Origin: Phanerodontia chrysosporium
Lineage: Eukaryota; Basidiomycota; Agaricomycetes; Polyporales; Phanerochaetaceae
Direction of reading: 5' to 3'
Assembly: GCA_001910725.1 (NCBI GenBank)
Contig: MJGA01000058.1
Span: 18,533-82,532 of the forward strand
DNA: 64,000 nt
Shown here: one piece after another, positions 1 through 9,644 of the stretch
Layout: each line of letters starts with the position of its first letter
Position numbering within the stretch: the stretch's first letter is position 1
Translations under genes and position numbers: made by a program
Notes under the pieces: generated by a model
What the model saw: only the letters and a program-made list of their open reading frames with translations
The model's database searches: none
Told to the model about the DNA's origin: nothing

Positions 1-328
1 GGGCAAGGCACTGACGCTCACCTGGGACCCCTCGTGCTTTGAGTCAGGCTGTCAGTGCGGGTCATTGCTGTGAGAGTGCAGGACTGTATTGAGCCGTGAT
101 CATAACGTACCCCAGTAGAAGCAGCACCAGAGATCTTTTTGAACTGGCTCCGGGGGCTCTCGAGTTGTTCGTTGAACCTGGCAAGAGTAGGCGACATCAG
201 AAAAAGAAAAGAAATCAAGTCGTCCACAGCGGTAAAATTGTTTACTGCTGGCCTTGAGCCTTGAGCACCATACTACTGTTCAAGGTAGCAAAGAAGCTCT
301 TCTGTTGCTGTTCGTGTTGGCCAGGCAT
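1..328 (-). pseudogene. Mirror copy of the small gene at 7849-8451, cut by the window edge
   Basis: The three first exons of the small gene described at 7849-8451 appear here on the minus strand, at about 246-328, 111-177 and 22-48, with the same splice sites. The last exon would lie beyond position 1. Whether this copy is complete cannot be told from the window. No function is recognised. Confidence 0.6.
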
Positions 329-651
329 ATTATCAGCGGAGAAGGTGGGAGATGGACTTGAGTCGACGACTTAAATTGACCTCCTGGCGCGCTCCCCTGT
401 GACTTCCGTGTACGTGACGGTGTGTGACCATTGTCGCCGCGTCACTGGGGGTGAGTAACTGCGTCGAACGTCGGGTGAGTAGCTGTCGGGTTCTATTTTC
501 ATCTACATGTACAATGATACTAGGTCACTGTTATGGCAGTGCTGAAATCACACAGATTTGCGTGACCATGAGCCACAGCGAAATTCACAGAGACGACCAG
601 CTCAAATTTTCGTCACCCGTGCAAGCTCTTGGCTAGTAAGCTCGACCGACT

Positions 652-940
652 CTTATATACAAGTTTCAGCTAAAAATGGTACAGAGCCGGCTAAGCCAGC
701 CTTTAACGTTGAGCTATGGTGGCCATAGAGCTGGTCAGCCCAACGGCACCGTTGGCCAGCGCACATTCAGGGATCTAGAGGGCTGGTCAGCCCAGCGGAT
801 ACTGTTGTCCTGCGCCTGCTAGCCCAGCCTGTAACGTCGAGACACGATGGCCGTTGGGCTTGTCAGCCCAGCAGAATGACTGCCAGAGGGCGCAGAGGAG
901 GAGCGCAGGCTGGTGTGCAAGTCAGTCGCGACGATATATA
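652..940. promoter_or_regulatory. Divergent promoter region with tandem imperfect repeats (left arm)
   Basis: This block lies between the minus-strand small gene and the plus-strand oxygenase-like gene. A TATA-like string read on the minus strand (TATATAAG, 652-659) faces the small gene, and TATATA at 935-940 faces the oxygenase fragment. Between them, about 686-870 holds repeated units: three variants of TGGTCAGCCCAGCGG and two of a longer CCAGCCT..TAACGT.GAG unit. They look like tandem regulatory repeats, but binding factors cannot be named. The same block is mirrored at 7237-7525. Confidence 0.5.
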
Positions 941-1137
941 CTCAGAAGGTGACAAAGCGTTTGACAAAGTAACAATAGGTCGTTGGTCCGTGCTTCGATC
1001 GTGGGCCACTGGACCCTTGTCCTCCTGGGCACCATTTGTTACACTTGACGAAGACCGTTATAATCACCGTAGACTGCCGAGTTATCGTCGTTTGTCTATT
1101 TGTCTCCCTCTCCCTGTCTTACTCACTGCGGTTCATA

Positions 1138-1930
1138 ATGGCGCCACTCACGCGGCTCAGGGCTAAGACTGCAGCTAGCAATGCCCATGCTATGGTACGT
1201 CGATCTCTGTTGTCCCTATGCCCTGTAGTAAACTTGTGTCTTCAGCCCAAGGCCACGAACGGCAACAGCTCTTCTCCTGAAGATAGGGGGGACACCGAGG
1301 AAATAGCCCTTCCCTTCGAGGATTGTGCGTTCGAAGACTGTTTTTGTGCCGCATTCTCGGAGCGCAACCGGCGAGAAGACGATGACGAAGGCGATACCGA
1401 GCCAGGCCAGGAGCTCCGATACCCATCGCTACCCAGATCGTCCCAGCCACCCACCTCCCTATCATCTGCAGCACCTGCCTCTGACACGCCGCTGCCAAGT
1501 CCGTCGCCTACCCAAGTACGCCAGACTCCTGCTGGGAAACCTGTTGGGGGCCTCTCGGGTTCTCAGCCACCCGAGACTAGCCGGGATCATCGAAAGAAGG
1601 ACGGCAAGGCCAAGCGAAGAGCCCGTGCGAAGAGCAAGAACACTCCGAGCAACCACAAGATACGGTCCACCTTCTCAAAGAAGTACGCACAGTCTGGCCG
1701 CAAGATCGCCCTCCAGCAATTCACCATGCAAACGCTCCGCACGGTTGCAAGAGGGGCATACATAGCCCGTCGGATGGCATCTGGCAAAGGCCTCACAACA
1801 CTCCAACAGGCCCTCATGCAAGGTTTACGACTTATTCGCTGGAATGGCCAGTGAGTATCTGGACTATGCCGCAATGAACGGGCCACTGATGCAGTTTCTC
1901 AGAAAGCCCACACTTCTCGTGGACAAGGTC
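1138..1930 (+). pseudogene. N-terminal fragment of a TET/JBP-like oxygenase family gene (left arm)
   Basis: Exons 1138-1194, 1246-1850 and 1903-1930 join in phase across introns of 51 and 52 nt (GTACGT...TTCAG and GTGAGT...CTCAG). The product starts MAPLTRLRAK, has an acidic/proline-rich stretch, then a lysine/arginine-rich stretch (KKDGKAKRRARAKSK), and ends with a spliced RWNGQKPTLLVDKV. From memory, basidiomycete 2OG-Fe(II) oxygenases of the TET/JBP class begin with such a basic tail and a 'WDG..P.PLVD' motif before the catalytic domain. The catalytic part is absent because the gene stops at the palindrome breakpoint, so no activity is expected. The family assignment is recall-based and tentative. 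Confidence 0.45.
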
Positions 1931-1934
1931 TTAT

Positions 1935-2288
1935 TGAATGTAGGAGCTAAACTCGACTACAGGAGTGCCCTGAATCACACTGGTGGTAGTGGGTGAGCAA
2001 CTAAGTGTATTGGAGCGAAGGGAGAACTACTGACCTGGTGGTAGTGGGTGAGCAACTGAAGGGCTCAGGCACTACCCCAGGGTTTATATACTATCCTACA
2101 AGTCGGAGTCTTAACTAAGGACAAAGGAACAAAAGCGAAAAGAGACAAAGGAAGAAGTACAAAGCAAGTCCTTTGTCAGTGGCCCATGAGGGCCACTGCA
2201 CATGGTCAATGCGCCTGGCCACTGCACTGGGCCACTGAGTGCCACTGAGGGCAGAGAAGTGGTTGCATCACAAAGGACACAACTAACA
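1935..2288 (-). repeat. 3' LTR of the copia element
   Basis: Read on the minus strand it starts TGTTAG (2288) and ends CATTCA (1935), so it has TG...CA ends. It is about 354 bp and holds a TATA motif (TATATAAACC) in the expected U3 place. A repeat containing GGTGGTAGTGGGTGAGCAAC occurs twice, near 1981 and 2037. No partner LTR is present in the window, so both ends are inferred from the polypurine tract and the TG/CA rule. Confidence 0.65.
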
Positions 2289-2299
2289 CTCCCCTCCTG
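2289..2299 (-). other. Polypurine tract of the copia element
   Basis: On the minus strand AGGAGGGGAG abuts the TGTTAG start of the 3' LTR. This is the usual plus-strand primer position of an LTR element and fixes the LTR boundary. Confidence 0.7.
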
Positions 2300-2343
2300 A
2301 TGCAGCACGTCTCTGCACAGGGCTCCCCCCGCATCGAGCACAT

Positions 2344-3879
2344 CTACTGCAAGCCCATAAGGCGACGGAGTGCAGCAACCTTGGCTACAGACAGAGCCTT
2401 GGTGAGGATGTCAGCAACCATCAGGTCAGTCTGGACATACTCTGGAGAGATCTGGCCGTCCTCTATCACATCGCGCAGCCAGTAGAGGCGCAGCTGCATG
2501 TGCTTCAATCGCCCAAAGTGCTCAGGATTCTTGGCCACTGCAATAGCAGAGTTGTTATCCATGTAGAGCGTCGATGGCGAGTGAGAGAGGTTGTAGCCAA
2601 ACTCTGTGAGCAGATTGCGCATCCAGGCAATGTCCCGGCCAGCCTGGTTGGCAGCCATGTACTCCGCCTCTGTGGTGGACTGGGCCACCACAGTCTGCAG
2701 CTTGCTGCTCCAGTCCACAGCACCAGTACCCATCATGACCACATAAGCACCGGTTGAGCGCAGTGTGTCAGAGTCCCCGGCATAGTCAGCATCCGAGTAG
2801 GTCACAAAGAGCTCCTTCGTCGCAGCAGGCCCATAGGTGAGCTGCAAGTCGAGAGAACCCTTGAGATACCGGAAGAGGTGCTTGACTGCCTGCCAATGGG
2901 CCTGACCAGGGTTCGCGTTGAAGCGAGCTAGCACAGAGACCGCATAGGCAATGTCAGAACGAGTACAGGTGGCGAGGTACACGAGGGAGCCAACAGTGCT
3001 GATGTAGGGGAGATTCTGGACGGCAGCGCGCTCTTCTCGAGTGGAGGGGGAGTCCGCAGTAGACAGCCGCTTGCCAGGATCCATGGGTGTCTGCACAGAG
3101 GAGCAGGACGAGAACCCGTACTTCTCCAGCATGTCGAGGATGTACTGACGCTGCGAGATGGAGATGCGGCGGTTGGGACGGTCTCGAGTGATCTGAATGC
3201 CTAGCAGGAACGATGTGGGACCCAGGTCGCGAAGCTTGTAGTAGCCAGAGAGCTGTTGCACTATGCGGTCGGTCTCAGCAGCGCTGGTGGAGGCAATGGT
3301 GATATCGTCGATAAAGACAGGCATGATGATCCTGGTGGCGTCCCTGCGGTAGAGATAGAGCGAGGCATCGGATTTGAGCCGGATAAAGCCTAGGTCGCGC
3401 AGTGTGGCGTGCAGAGTCTTGTTCCAGACGCGCCCAGCTTGCTTGAGACCGTACAGTGCTTTCCTGAGCCGCAGAACGTCGCCAGGTTGGCCAAAGTGGA
3501 AGCCCTCTGGTTGCTGCATGTAGACCTCCTCTTCCAGTACGCCATTGGTGTAGGCGTTGGAGATGTCGATGGAGCGCAAGTCCAGGTCCTCGAGTGCGGA
3601 CAGCGCAAGGACGATCCGGATTGAGGCCATGCGTGCTGTAGGAGCGAAGGTCTCCACATAGTCGAAGCCAGGCCGTTGAGCATAGCCCTTGACTACTAGG
3701 CGGGCCTTGTAGCGTTCCAGCTCGCCGTCAGGGAGGAATTTCTGCGCAAAGACCCAGCGATTAGCGATGGCCTTCTTGCCTGGAGGAAGAGCGCAGGGCT
3801 CCCAAGTCTCATTGGCAAGTAAGGCCTCGATCTCAGCATGAGCTGCCTTCTTCCATTCCTCTGCATCAGGTCGCTTCAT
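2344..3879 (-). CDS. Copia reverse transcriptase and RNase H
   Basis: An open 511-codon stretch begins MKRPDAEEWKKAAHAEIEAL, the typical start of a copia RT domain. It contains KARLVVKGYAQRPGFDYVETFAP, the active-site region with FIDDITIA in place of the common YVDD, the HLFRYLKGSLDLQL block and a YSDADYAG RNase H motif. TTEAEYMAA and DNNSAI follow. It ends shortly before the polypurine tract. The preceding integrase and linker lie in other frames because of frameshifts. Nucleotide changes have not broken this domain, so the copy is not very old. Confidence 0.92.
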   Translation of the reverse strand: MKRPDAEEWKKAAHAEIEALLANETWEPCALPPGKKAIANRWVFAQKFLPDGELERYKARLVVKGYAQRPGFDYVETFAPTARMASIRIVLALSALEDLDLRSIDISNAYTNGVLEEEVYMQQPEGFHFGQPGDVLRLRKALYGLKQAGRVWNKTLHATLRDLGFIRLKSDASLYLYRRDATRIIMPVFIDDITIASTSAAETDRIVQQLSGYYKLRDLGPTSFLLGIQITRDRPNRRISISQRQYILDMLEKYGFSSCSSVQTPMDPGKRLSTADSPSTREERAAVQNLPYISTVGSLVYLATCTRSDIAYAVSVLARFNANPGQAHWQAVKHLFRYLKGSLDLQLTYGPAATKELFVTYSDADYAGDSDTLRSTGAYVVMMGTGAVDWSSKLQTVVAQSTTEAEYMAANQAGRDIAWMRNLLTEFGYNLSHSPSTLYMDNNSAIAVAKNPEHFGRLKHMQLRLYWLRDVIEDGQISPEYVQTDLMVADILTKALSVAKVAALRRLMGLQ

Positions 3880-5671
3880 CGCAGCACTCCAGCTATCTGG
3901 CCATGTGTCACCTGCAGCTGCAGCCTTGAGGCAGAGCTCGTCTGTGGAGGCGTCTGACAGTGGAACGTCCTCCTCTTGACGAGGTTCCTCAGCAATGGGC
4001 TCTGGCTGAGCAGGCTGAGCAGGCTGTGAAGGCTGGGCAGACGAGGTTGGCTTGACCTTCCACCATTCACCGGGAGGCTTAATGGTGCGCCTGGGACGAG
4101 ACTCTGCCAGTGAAGGCTGAGTGCCAGATGGGCCGGGCTGAGGCTCGGAAGGAGCTGATGACCGTGAGCGACCTCGGCGAGGTGGAGATGATGCCTGGCG
4201 CTGTGACGATGGCCCTGCACGCTGTGGCTGTCTGCCACGGGAGGCGACTGACTTGCCTCGCCTGGGAGCAGGTGGTGTGGCCGGAGGCTCTGGAGATGAC
4301 GCCTGGGGCGAGGGAATGGGCGAAGGTGTGCGAGGTGGTGCTGGTTCTGGTGCCTGTGGCTTTGGTGGTGGTGGAGGCGCAGCATGCTCGGGTTGCGCAT
4401 TAGAAGACCCCTCCCCCCAACGCGAGGCTGTGGCGCATCCTCACCAGTAGTAAACTCGTAGTACTCTGGTTCAGACGACGCGGTAGCGCTATCGGGAGGG
4501 TGGGCGCGGAAAGGAGGGATATCCGACCAGTTCTTCAAGCCAGGGAAGTACCGCTCATCGAAGATGGCGCGCTCTGAGATGGTAACCCGCTTGGTGGCTG
4601 GGTTGTAGAACTTCCAGCCCTTGTAGCCAGCAGGATAGCCAATGAAGATGGACTTCTCTGAGTGTGAACCCAGCGCACCTCGCTTGTCCTTCTGCACATG
4701 CACATAGGCGAGGCAGCCCCAAACGCGCAGATGGGAGACATCCGGCTTGCGGCCATAGAAGGCCTCGTAGGGAGTGATGCCAGGTAGCGCAGAGGTGGGA
4801 CACCGGTTGAGGACATGTACCAGGGCGGACAGAGCCTCGCCCCAGAAGGAGGGAGGTAGTCCAGCTTAGCAAGCATGGCGGTGATGCCCTCAGAGAGGAC
4901 GCGGTTAAACCGCTCCGCCACACCGTTCTGCTGTGGCCTGTTGCGCACAGTGTGCTGCCGCTCGATGCCGTGCTCGTTGCAGAAGTCCTCGAGCTCCTTG
5001 CTCATGTACTCGCCGCCCTTGTCGTCCCTGAGAGCACCAATGCGCTGCTGCGTCTGGTTCTCTGCATGGGCCTTGAACTGCTTGAACGCAGCAGTGGCCT
5101 CTCCCTTTGTCTTGAGCAGCATGACCGCTCGCAGACGTGTGGAGTCGTCGATGAAGGTGATCCAGTAGCGGTAGCCAGAGTTGGTGCGGACAGGCAGAGG
5201 GCCATGGACATCAGAGTGGATGAGCTGAAGTGGCCGGGAGGCTCTGTTGGATGACGAGGGAAAGGGCGCAGCGTTGAGCTTGCCAGAGAGGCAGGGCTCA
5301 CAGATGGGGTCCGCTTCTGCCCTGGAGTCGAGCTTCATGCCAGTGACTATGCCGTCCTTCAGCAAGCTCCGGATGCTCTGAATGTGTGCATGCGCGAAGT
5401 GACGATGCCAGAGGGTCTCATCCATGGGGAGTGTCGAGATGGAGGCGGCCTGGGCGGACTCTGAGGTTGGAATGACCGTCCCATCGAGGTAGGCAGTGCA
5501 AGTGGCCCTAATGGACGCAGTGAAGAGGGTCTGGCCGCTGTGCTCGAAGTCGAGGTGCTTGGAATAGATATGGACATTGAAACTGCGCTGAGACGTGAGA
5601 TACAGGACTGAGAAGCGATTCGAGCCAAGCTCTGGTACATGCAACACTCTACTGAACTCCACAGTGCGCAC
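3876..5671 (-). pseudogene. Copia integrase with frameshifts
   Basis: About 5320-5450 encodes the HRHFAHAH...CEPCLSGK zinc-binding module. The catalytic core follows, with HSDVHGPLP (first Asp), DDSTR, DDKGGEY (second Asp) and NGVAERFNR (catalytic Glu). The frame breaks near 4855 at a run where one C seems missing. The C-terminal part (VHVQKDKRGALGSHSEKSIF, FIGYPAGYKGWKFY) continues in another frame, then breaks again near a C6 run at about 4415 before the proline-rich linker to RT. Both breaks sit in homopolymers, so they may be sequence errors rather than true mutations. Confidence 0.85.
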
Positions 5672-5680
5672 TGCCTTCCC

Positions 5681-6246
5681 CTAGACTACTGGAGCAAACA
5701 CCACCATTCCTACGCCTTCAGAGTACACTATGGCCTCGTTAGCAAGGCGCACAGTGACCCGGAGAGGCTTGTAGTTGCGGATCCAGTGCTTGTGGGGCGT
5801 CATATGAGAAGTGGCCCCAGTGTCTGCAGTCCAGAGGAGGTGAGTGGCAGGTTCAGGGGTGGCAGAGTGTGCAGTGTGACGCACAGAGGCTTGGCCAGCG
5901 GACTCAGAGGGAAGTTCCTGAGCCGCAGCAGCGGTGGCGGTGGCCTTGGGCTTGTTCTTGCCGCGCTGCTTCTTCTTCTAATCGATCTCCTGGCGTGCCC
6001 TCTCCTTGTTGCACTTGTAGCGGAAGCACTGGTTCTGAGAGTCGCCTGGGATGTCGCAGTACGCACAAGGGGCGTTGCTGATGGCCTGTGAGGCATTGAC
6101 AATGAGTACAGAGGCGCTGCCATGCGCGGTAGAGCGAGAACGAAGAGCCTCCTCGTTGACAAAGGCGGACTGGAGCGATTCCTTGTCGAACTTGTCCAGG
6201 AGCTGGAGGGGCCTGGAAAGCTGCCGAGCACCGCGCAGAGAAAGCA
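5681..6246 (-). pseudogene. Copia gag C-terminus and protease
   Basis: The gag frame opens at the truncation point with LLSLRGARQLSRPLQLLDKF and leads into a cysteine-rich segment (CAYCDIPGDSQNQCFRYKC) that resembles a variant zinc knuckle. It continues to a protease motif TADTGATSHM at about 5830. TAG codons interrupt the frame at 5978-5980 (expected glutamine) and 5681-5683. The upstream oxygenase fragment enters in a different frame, so no in-frame fusion protein is made. Confidence 0.8.
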
Positions 6247-7039
6247 GACCTTGTCCACGAGAAGTGTGGGCTTTCTGAGAAACTGCATCAGTGGCCCGTT
6301 CATTGCGGCATAGTCCAGATACTCACTGGCCATTCCAGCGAATAAGTCGTAAACCTTGCATGAGGGCCTGTTGGAGTGTTGTGAGGCCTTTGCCAGATGC
6401 CATCCGACGGGCTATGTATGCCCCTCTTGCAACCGTGCGGAGCGTTTGCATGGTGAATTGCTGGAGGGCGATCTTGCGGCCAGACTGTGCGTACTTCTTT
6501 GAGAAGGTGGACCGTATCTTGTGGTTGCTCGGAGTGTTCTTGCTCTTCGCACGGGCTCTTCGCTTGGCCTTGCCGTCCTTCTTTCGATGATCCCGGCTAG
6601 TCTCGGGTGGCTGAGAACCCGAGAGGCCCCCAACAGGTTTCCCAGCAGGAGTCTGGCGTACTTGGGTAGGCGACGGACTTGGCAGCGGCGTGTCAGAGGC
6701 AGGTGCTGCAGATGATAGGGAGGTGGGTGGCTGGGACGATCTGGGTAGCGATGGGTATCGGAGCTCCTGGCCTGGCTCGGTATCGCCTTCGTCATCGTCT
6801 TCTCGCCGGTTGCGCTCCGAGAATGCGGCACAAAAACAGTCTTCGAACGCACAATCCTCGAAGGGAAGGGCTATTTCCTCGGTGTCCCCCCTATCTTCAG
6901 GAGAAGAGCTGTTGCCGTTCGTGGCCTTGGGCTGAAGACACAAGTTTACTACAGGGCATAGGGACAACAGAGATCGACGTACCATAGCATGGGCATTGCT
7001 AGCTGCAGTCTTAGCCCTGAGCCGCGTGAGTGGCGCCAT
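6247..7039 (-). pseudogene. N-terminal fragment of a TET/JBP-like oxygenase family gene (right arm)
   Basis: This is the mirror of 1138-1930, with exons at 6983-7039, 6327-6931 and 6247-6274. It is truncated at exactly the same codon (…VDKV). Here the break leads into copia gag instead of an LTR. The reading frame continues for some codons into copia DNA but out of the gag frame. Confidence 0.45.
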
Positions 7040-7236
7040 TATGAACCGCAGTGAGTAAGACAGGGAGAGGGAGACAAATAGACAAACGACGATAACTCGG
7101 CAGTCTACGGTGATTATAACGGTCTTCGTCAAGTGTAACAAATGGTGCCCAGGAGGACAAGGGTCCAGTGGCCCACGATCGAAGCACGGACCAACGACCT
7201 ATTGTTACTTTGTCAAACGCTTTGTCACCTTCTGAG

Positions 7237-7525
7237 TATATATCGTCGCGACTGACTTGCACACCAGCCTGCGCTCCTCCTCTGCGCCCTCTGGCAGTCA
7301 TTCTGCTGGGCTGACAAGCCCAACGGCCATCGTGTCTCGACGTTACAGGCTGGGCTAGCAGGCGCAGGACAACAGTATCCGCTGGGCTGACCAGCCCTCT
7401 AGATCCCTGAATGTGCGCTGGCCAACGGTGCCGTTGGGCTGACCAGCTCTATGGCCACCATAGCTCAACGTTAAAGGCTGGCTTAGCCGGCTCTGTACCA
7501 TTTTTAGCTGAAACTTGTATATAAG
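7237..7525. promoter_or_regulatory. Divergent promoter region with tandem imperfect repeats (right arm)
   Basis: This is the mirror of 652-940. TATATAAG at 7518-7525 lies about 320 nt upstream of the small gene start at 7849, and TATATA at 7237-7242 faces the oxygenase fragment. The intervening TGGTCAGCCC-type repeats are at about 7307-7491. Confidence 0.5.
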
Positions 7526-7848
7526 AGTCGGTCGAGCTTACTAGCCAAGAGCTTGCACGGGTGACGAAAATTTGAGCTGGTCGTCTCTGTGAATTTCGCT
7601 GTGGCTCATGGTCACGCAAATCTGTGTGATTTCAGCACTGCCATAACAGTGACCTAGTATCATTGTACATGTAGATGAAAATAGAACCCGACAGCTACTC
7701 ACCCGACGTTCGACGCAGTTACTCACCCCCAGTGACGCGGCGACAATGGTCACACACCGTCACGTACACGGCAGTCACAGGGGAGCGTGCCAGGAGGTCA
7801 ATTTAAGTCGTCGACTCAAGTCCATCTCCCACCTTCTCCGCTGATAAT

Positions 7849-8451
7849 ATGCCTGGCCAACACGAACAGCAACAGAAGAGCTTCTTTGCTACCTTGAACA
7901 GTAGTATGGTGCTCAAGGCTCAAGGCCAGCAGTAAACAATTTTACCGCTGTGGACGACTTGATTTCTTTTCTTTTTCTGATGTCGCCTACTCTTGCCAGG
8001 TTCAACGAACAACTCGAGAGCCCCCGGAGCCAGTTCAAAAAGATCTCTGGTGCTGCTTCTACTGGGGTACGTTATGATCACGGCTCAATACAGTCCTGCA
8101 CTCTCACAGCAATGACCCGCACTGACAGCCTGACTCAAAGCACGAGGGGTCCCAGGTGAGCGTCAGTGCCTTGCCCTCTAGCGTTTCTGATCATCACACC
8201 CTACAGTCCTTTATTCCTGCCACCGTCCACTAAAAACCGAAGGTATCCATGTTTCCAATGCCCTCACCATACGCTGACACATTTTTTAGTTCACCGCCGA
8301 AGATATCACTTGTGCCAAACAAATCTGGGTTGACGTAACAAAGAGGATCAACACGCAGCTCTGGAAGCCTCAGCTTGTGGAATATCTGACCGACCTTGAA
8401 CGGCAGTACCTTGAGGGACTGGACGAGATCATGAGCGAGTATTATATGTAA
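7849..8451 (+). CDS. Small four-exon protein of unknown function
   Basis: Exons at 7849-7931, 8000-8066, 8129-8155 and 8290-8451 join in phase with GT...AG introns and give a protein of about 112 residues. It starts MPGQHEQQQKSFFATLN and ends LERQYLEGLDEIMSEYYM. The N-terminal half is polar and glutamine-rich; the C-terminal half looks helical and acidic. Exon 3 could start at other AG sites, but 8129 is the one I found that keeps the frame open. An AATAAA-type signal follows near 8588. It starts inside the palindrome arm and finishes just outside it. I do not recognise the family. Intact splicing phases suggest it may be a working gene. Confidence 0.55.
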
Positions 8452-8674
8452 TAACTTGTACTATCTATCATTCTTTGCAATGGCATGACCTCCCCTGGGG
8501 CTAGTATAACCATGGCCCACATTCAGTCCAGTAGAATACCTACCCAGGAGCATTCTCAGCATGCGGATAACCGACCTGGATTGATAAAATAAAGGGAAAC
8601 AAATAAAATTGCTTGCAATCTACATGTTCTGTATATACTTGTGGACTGTATGCGCTTGTGATTTATTGCACCCA

Positions 8675-9240
8675 CTACTCCTTCCAAGCCCTAATACGCC
8701 TCTCCATGTGTGCATCAATTTTCCTCTGGAGGCCCGGGGACCATGAGCACGCACAGGACGAAGGAGTAGAAGGAGTAGCACCCTCTGCAACTGACAGGGC
8801 AAAGGTTTGGTAAAGGGCTTCAACGTCCTCACGTGCGGTTTGCAGCTTCCACGCTTTTAGATCGAGCTCTAGCAGTGACTAGTGGGGTATTTTCAATCCT
8901 GTCACATATAATGGAGGTTGCTGTAACTCACCTTTTTGTCATCCTCGTGAGTTGTCTTCGAGGCCGGCGCAGTCGCCGCGATGGTCTCTGTACGGCCAGG
9001 GTACATAGGCATAGGCACCCTCATGGATGCCTGCGGTGCAGTATATGCGCTTGTATGGCCCGAGTTTCATTGTGGCATTCCAGCACCAATCCCATTATAA
9101 ACGCCACCGGGAGAGAATGCAGGCATCCCGTAGCCCATCATCCCCAGCTGGAAGTTGTCAGAAATGCTCTCACATGCATTTGTGTCCCGCTTACCGGGTA
9201 TGCAAAGTTTCTGTTACACAATTTTCCATGCTATACATTG
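8675..9240 (-). pseudogene. 3' exons of an unidentified broken gene
   Basis: On the minus strand an exon rich in Met, Pro and Gly (MMGYGMPAFSPGGVYNGIG) has one TGA stop. It continues to …KTTHEDDKK and ends at a good donor (AAG/GTGAGT near 8931). After a short intron the final exon reads ELDLKAWKLQTAREDVEALY and ends RIRAWKE at a TAG (8675-8677). The last exon is charged and probably helical. An earlier exon may end at CCG/GTAAGC near 9198. Function is not recognised. The TGA fits a CGA codon hit by C-to-T change. Confidence 0.45.
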
Positions 9241-9640
9241 CTGAGATGAAAATCTCGCACATATATACTAGACGTACTTCATATATGCTAGCACTTGGTG
9301 AATGGAATCAGCGAACTCAGTCGTGACGTGTGTGTGCATATTCAGCTGTTAGTATTAACTCCGCTCGACTCTGCTCATTCTGCCATGCAGCGGAATGCTG
9401 CCATACGAACAAGACGAGGAGCGATAACACAATGCCCACTGGGGCTATGACATGCAGCCTCACTGGACCTATGACACACAAACCTCCCAATGGGCTACCT
9501 CTCTGCAGGGGACACGCGGTCCTTCCACGACGTTGCTTCTTTCCCTCCCACAATCACCTCACCATCGACCTCCTCAACAATGTCCGCAAGCTAGGATATT
9601 TTTGCCCTAGACAAGTCTCGAGTCCGCTAACCATATAACA
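9241..9640. other. No gene recognised
   Basis: I see no convincing coding frame, tRNA or repeat here. The sequence is moderately AT-rich and probably part of the decayed repeat block. Confidence 0.4.
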
Positions 9641-9644
9641 ATGT

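Larger units (their letters stand above)
1..1930 (+). repeat. Left arm of a large inverted repeat
   Basis: This stretch is the reverse complement of 6247-8176; paired positions sum to 8177. It runs off the left edge, so the true arm may be longer. I found only two mismatches, both near 390-410 (cgcgctc against cacgctc, and acttccg against actgccg). The inner end is sharp: the arms agree through gacaaggtc (1922-1930) and then diverge. The arm contains a divergent pair of gene fragments and their shared promoter region. Confidence 0.95.
1935..6246 (-). mobile_element. 5'-truncated Ty1/copia retrotransposon
   Basis: On the minus strand the order is partial gag, protease, integrase, reverse transcriptase, RNase H, polypurine tract and 3' LTR, which is the copia order. 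The 5' LTR and most of gag are missing because the element joins the right palindrome arm directly at 6246/6247. There are at least two in-frame nonsense codons (TAG at 5978-5980 and 5681-5683) and two homopolymer frameshifts. It cannot be autonomous as it stands. Confidence 0.9.
6247..8176 (-). repeat. Right arm of the large inverted repeat
   Basis: It mirrors 1-1930. The outer limit cannot be set because the left arm ends at the window edge, so 8176 is a minimum. The inner end is base-exact at 6247, where the copia gag begins. The two arms are almost identical, which points to very recent duplication, ongoing gene conversion, or an assembly foldback. Confidence 0.95.

Noticed and set aside
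5800..6333. Open frame running from the oxygenase fragment into copia sequence, looking like a gene fusion
   Set aside because: The frame that crosses the junction is not the gag frame, so copia DNA is read out of phase. It is a chance open stretch.
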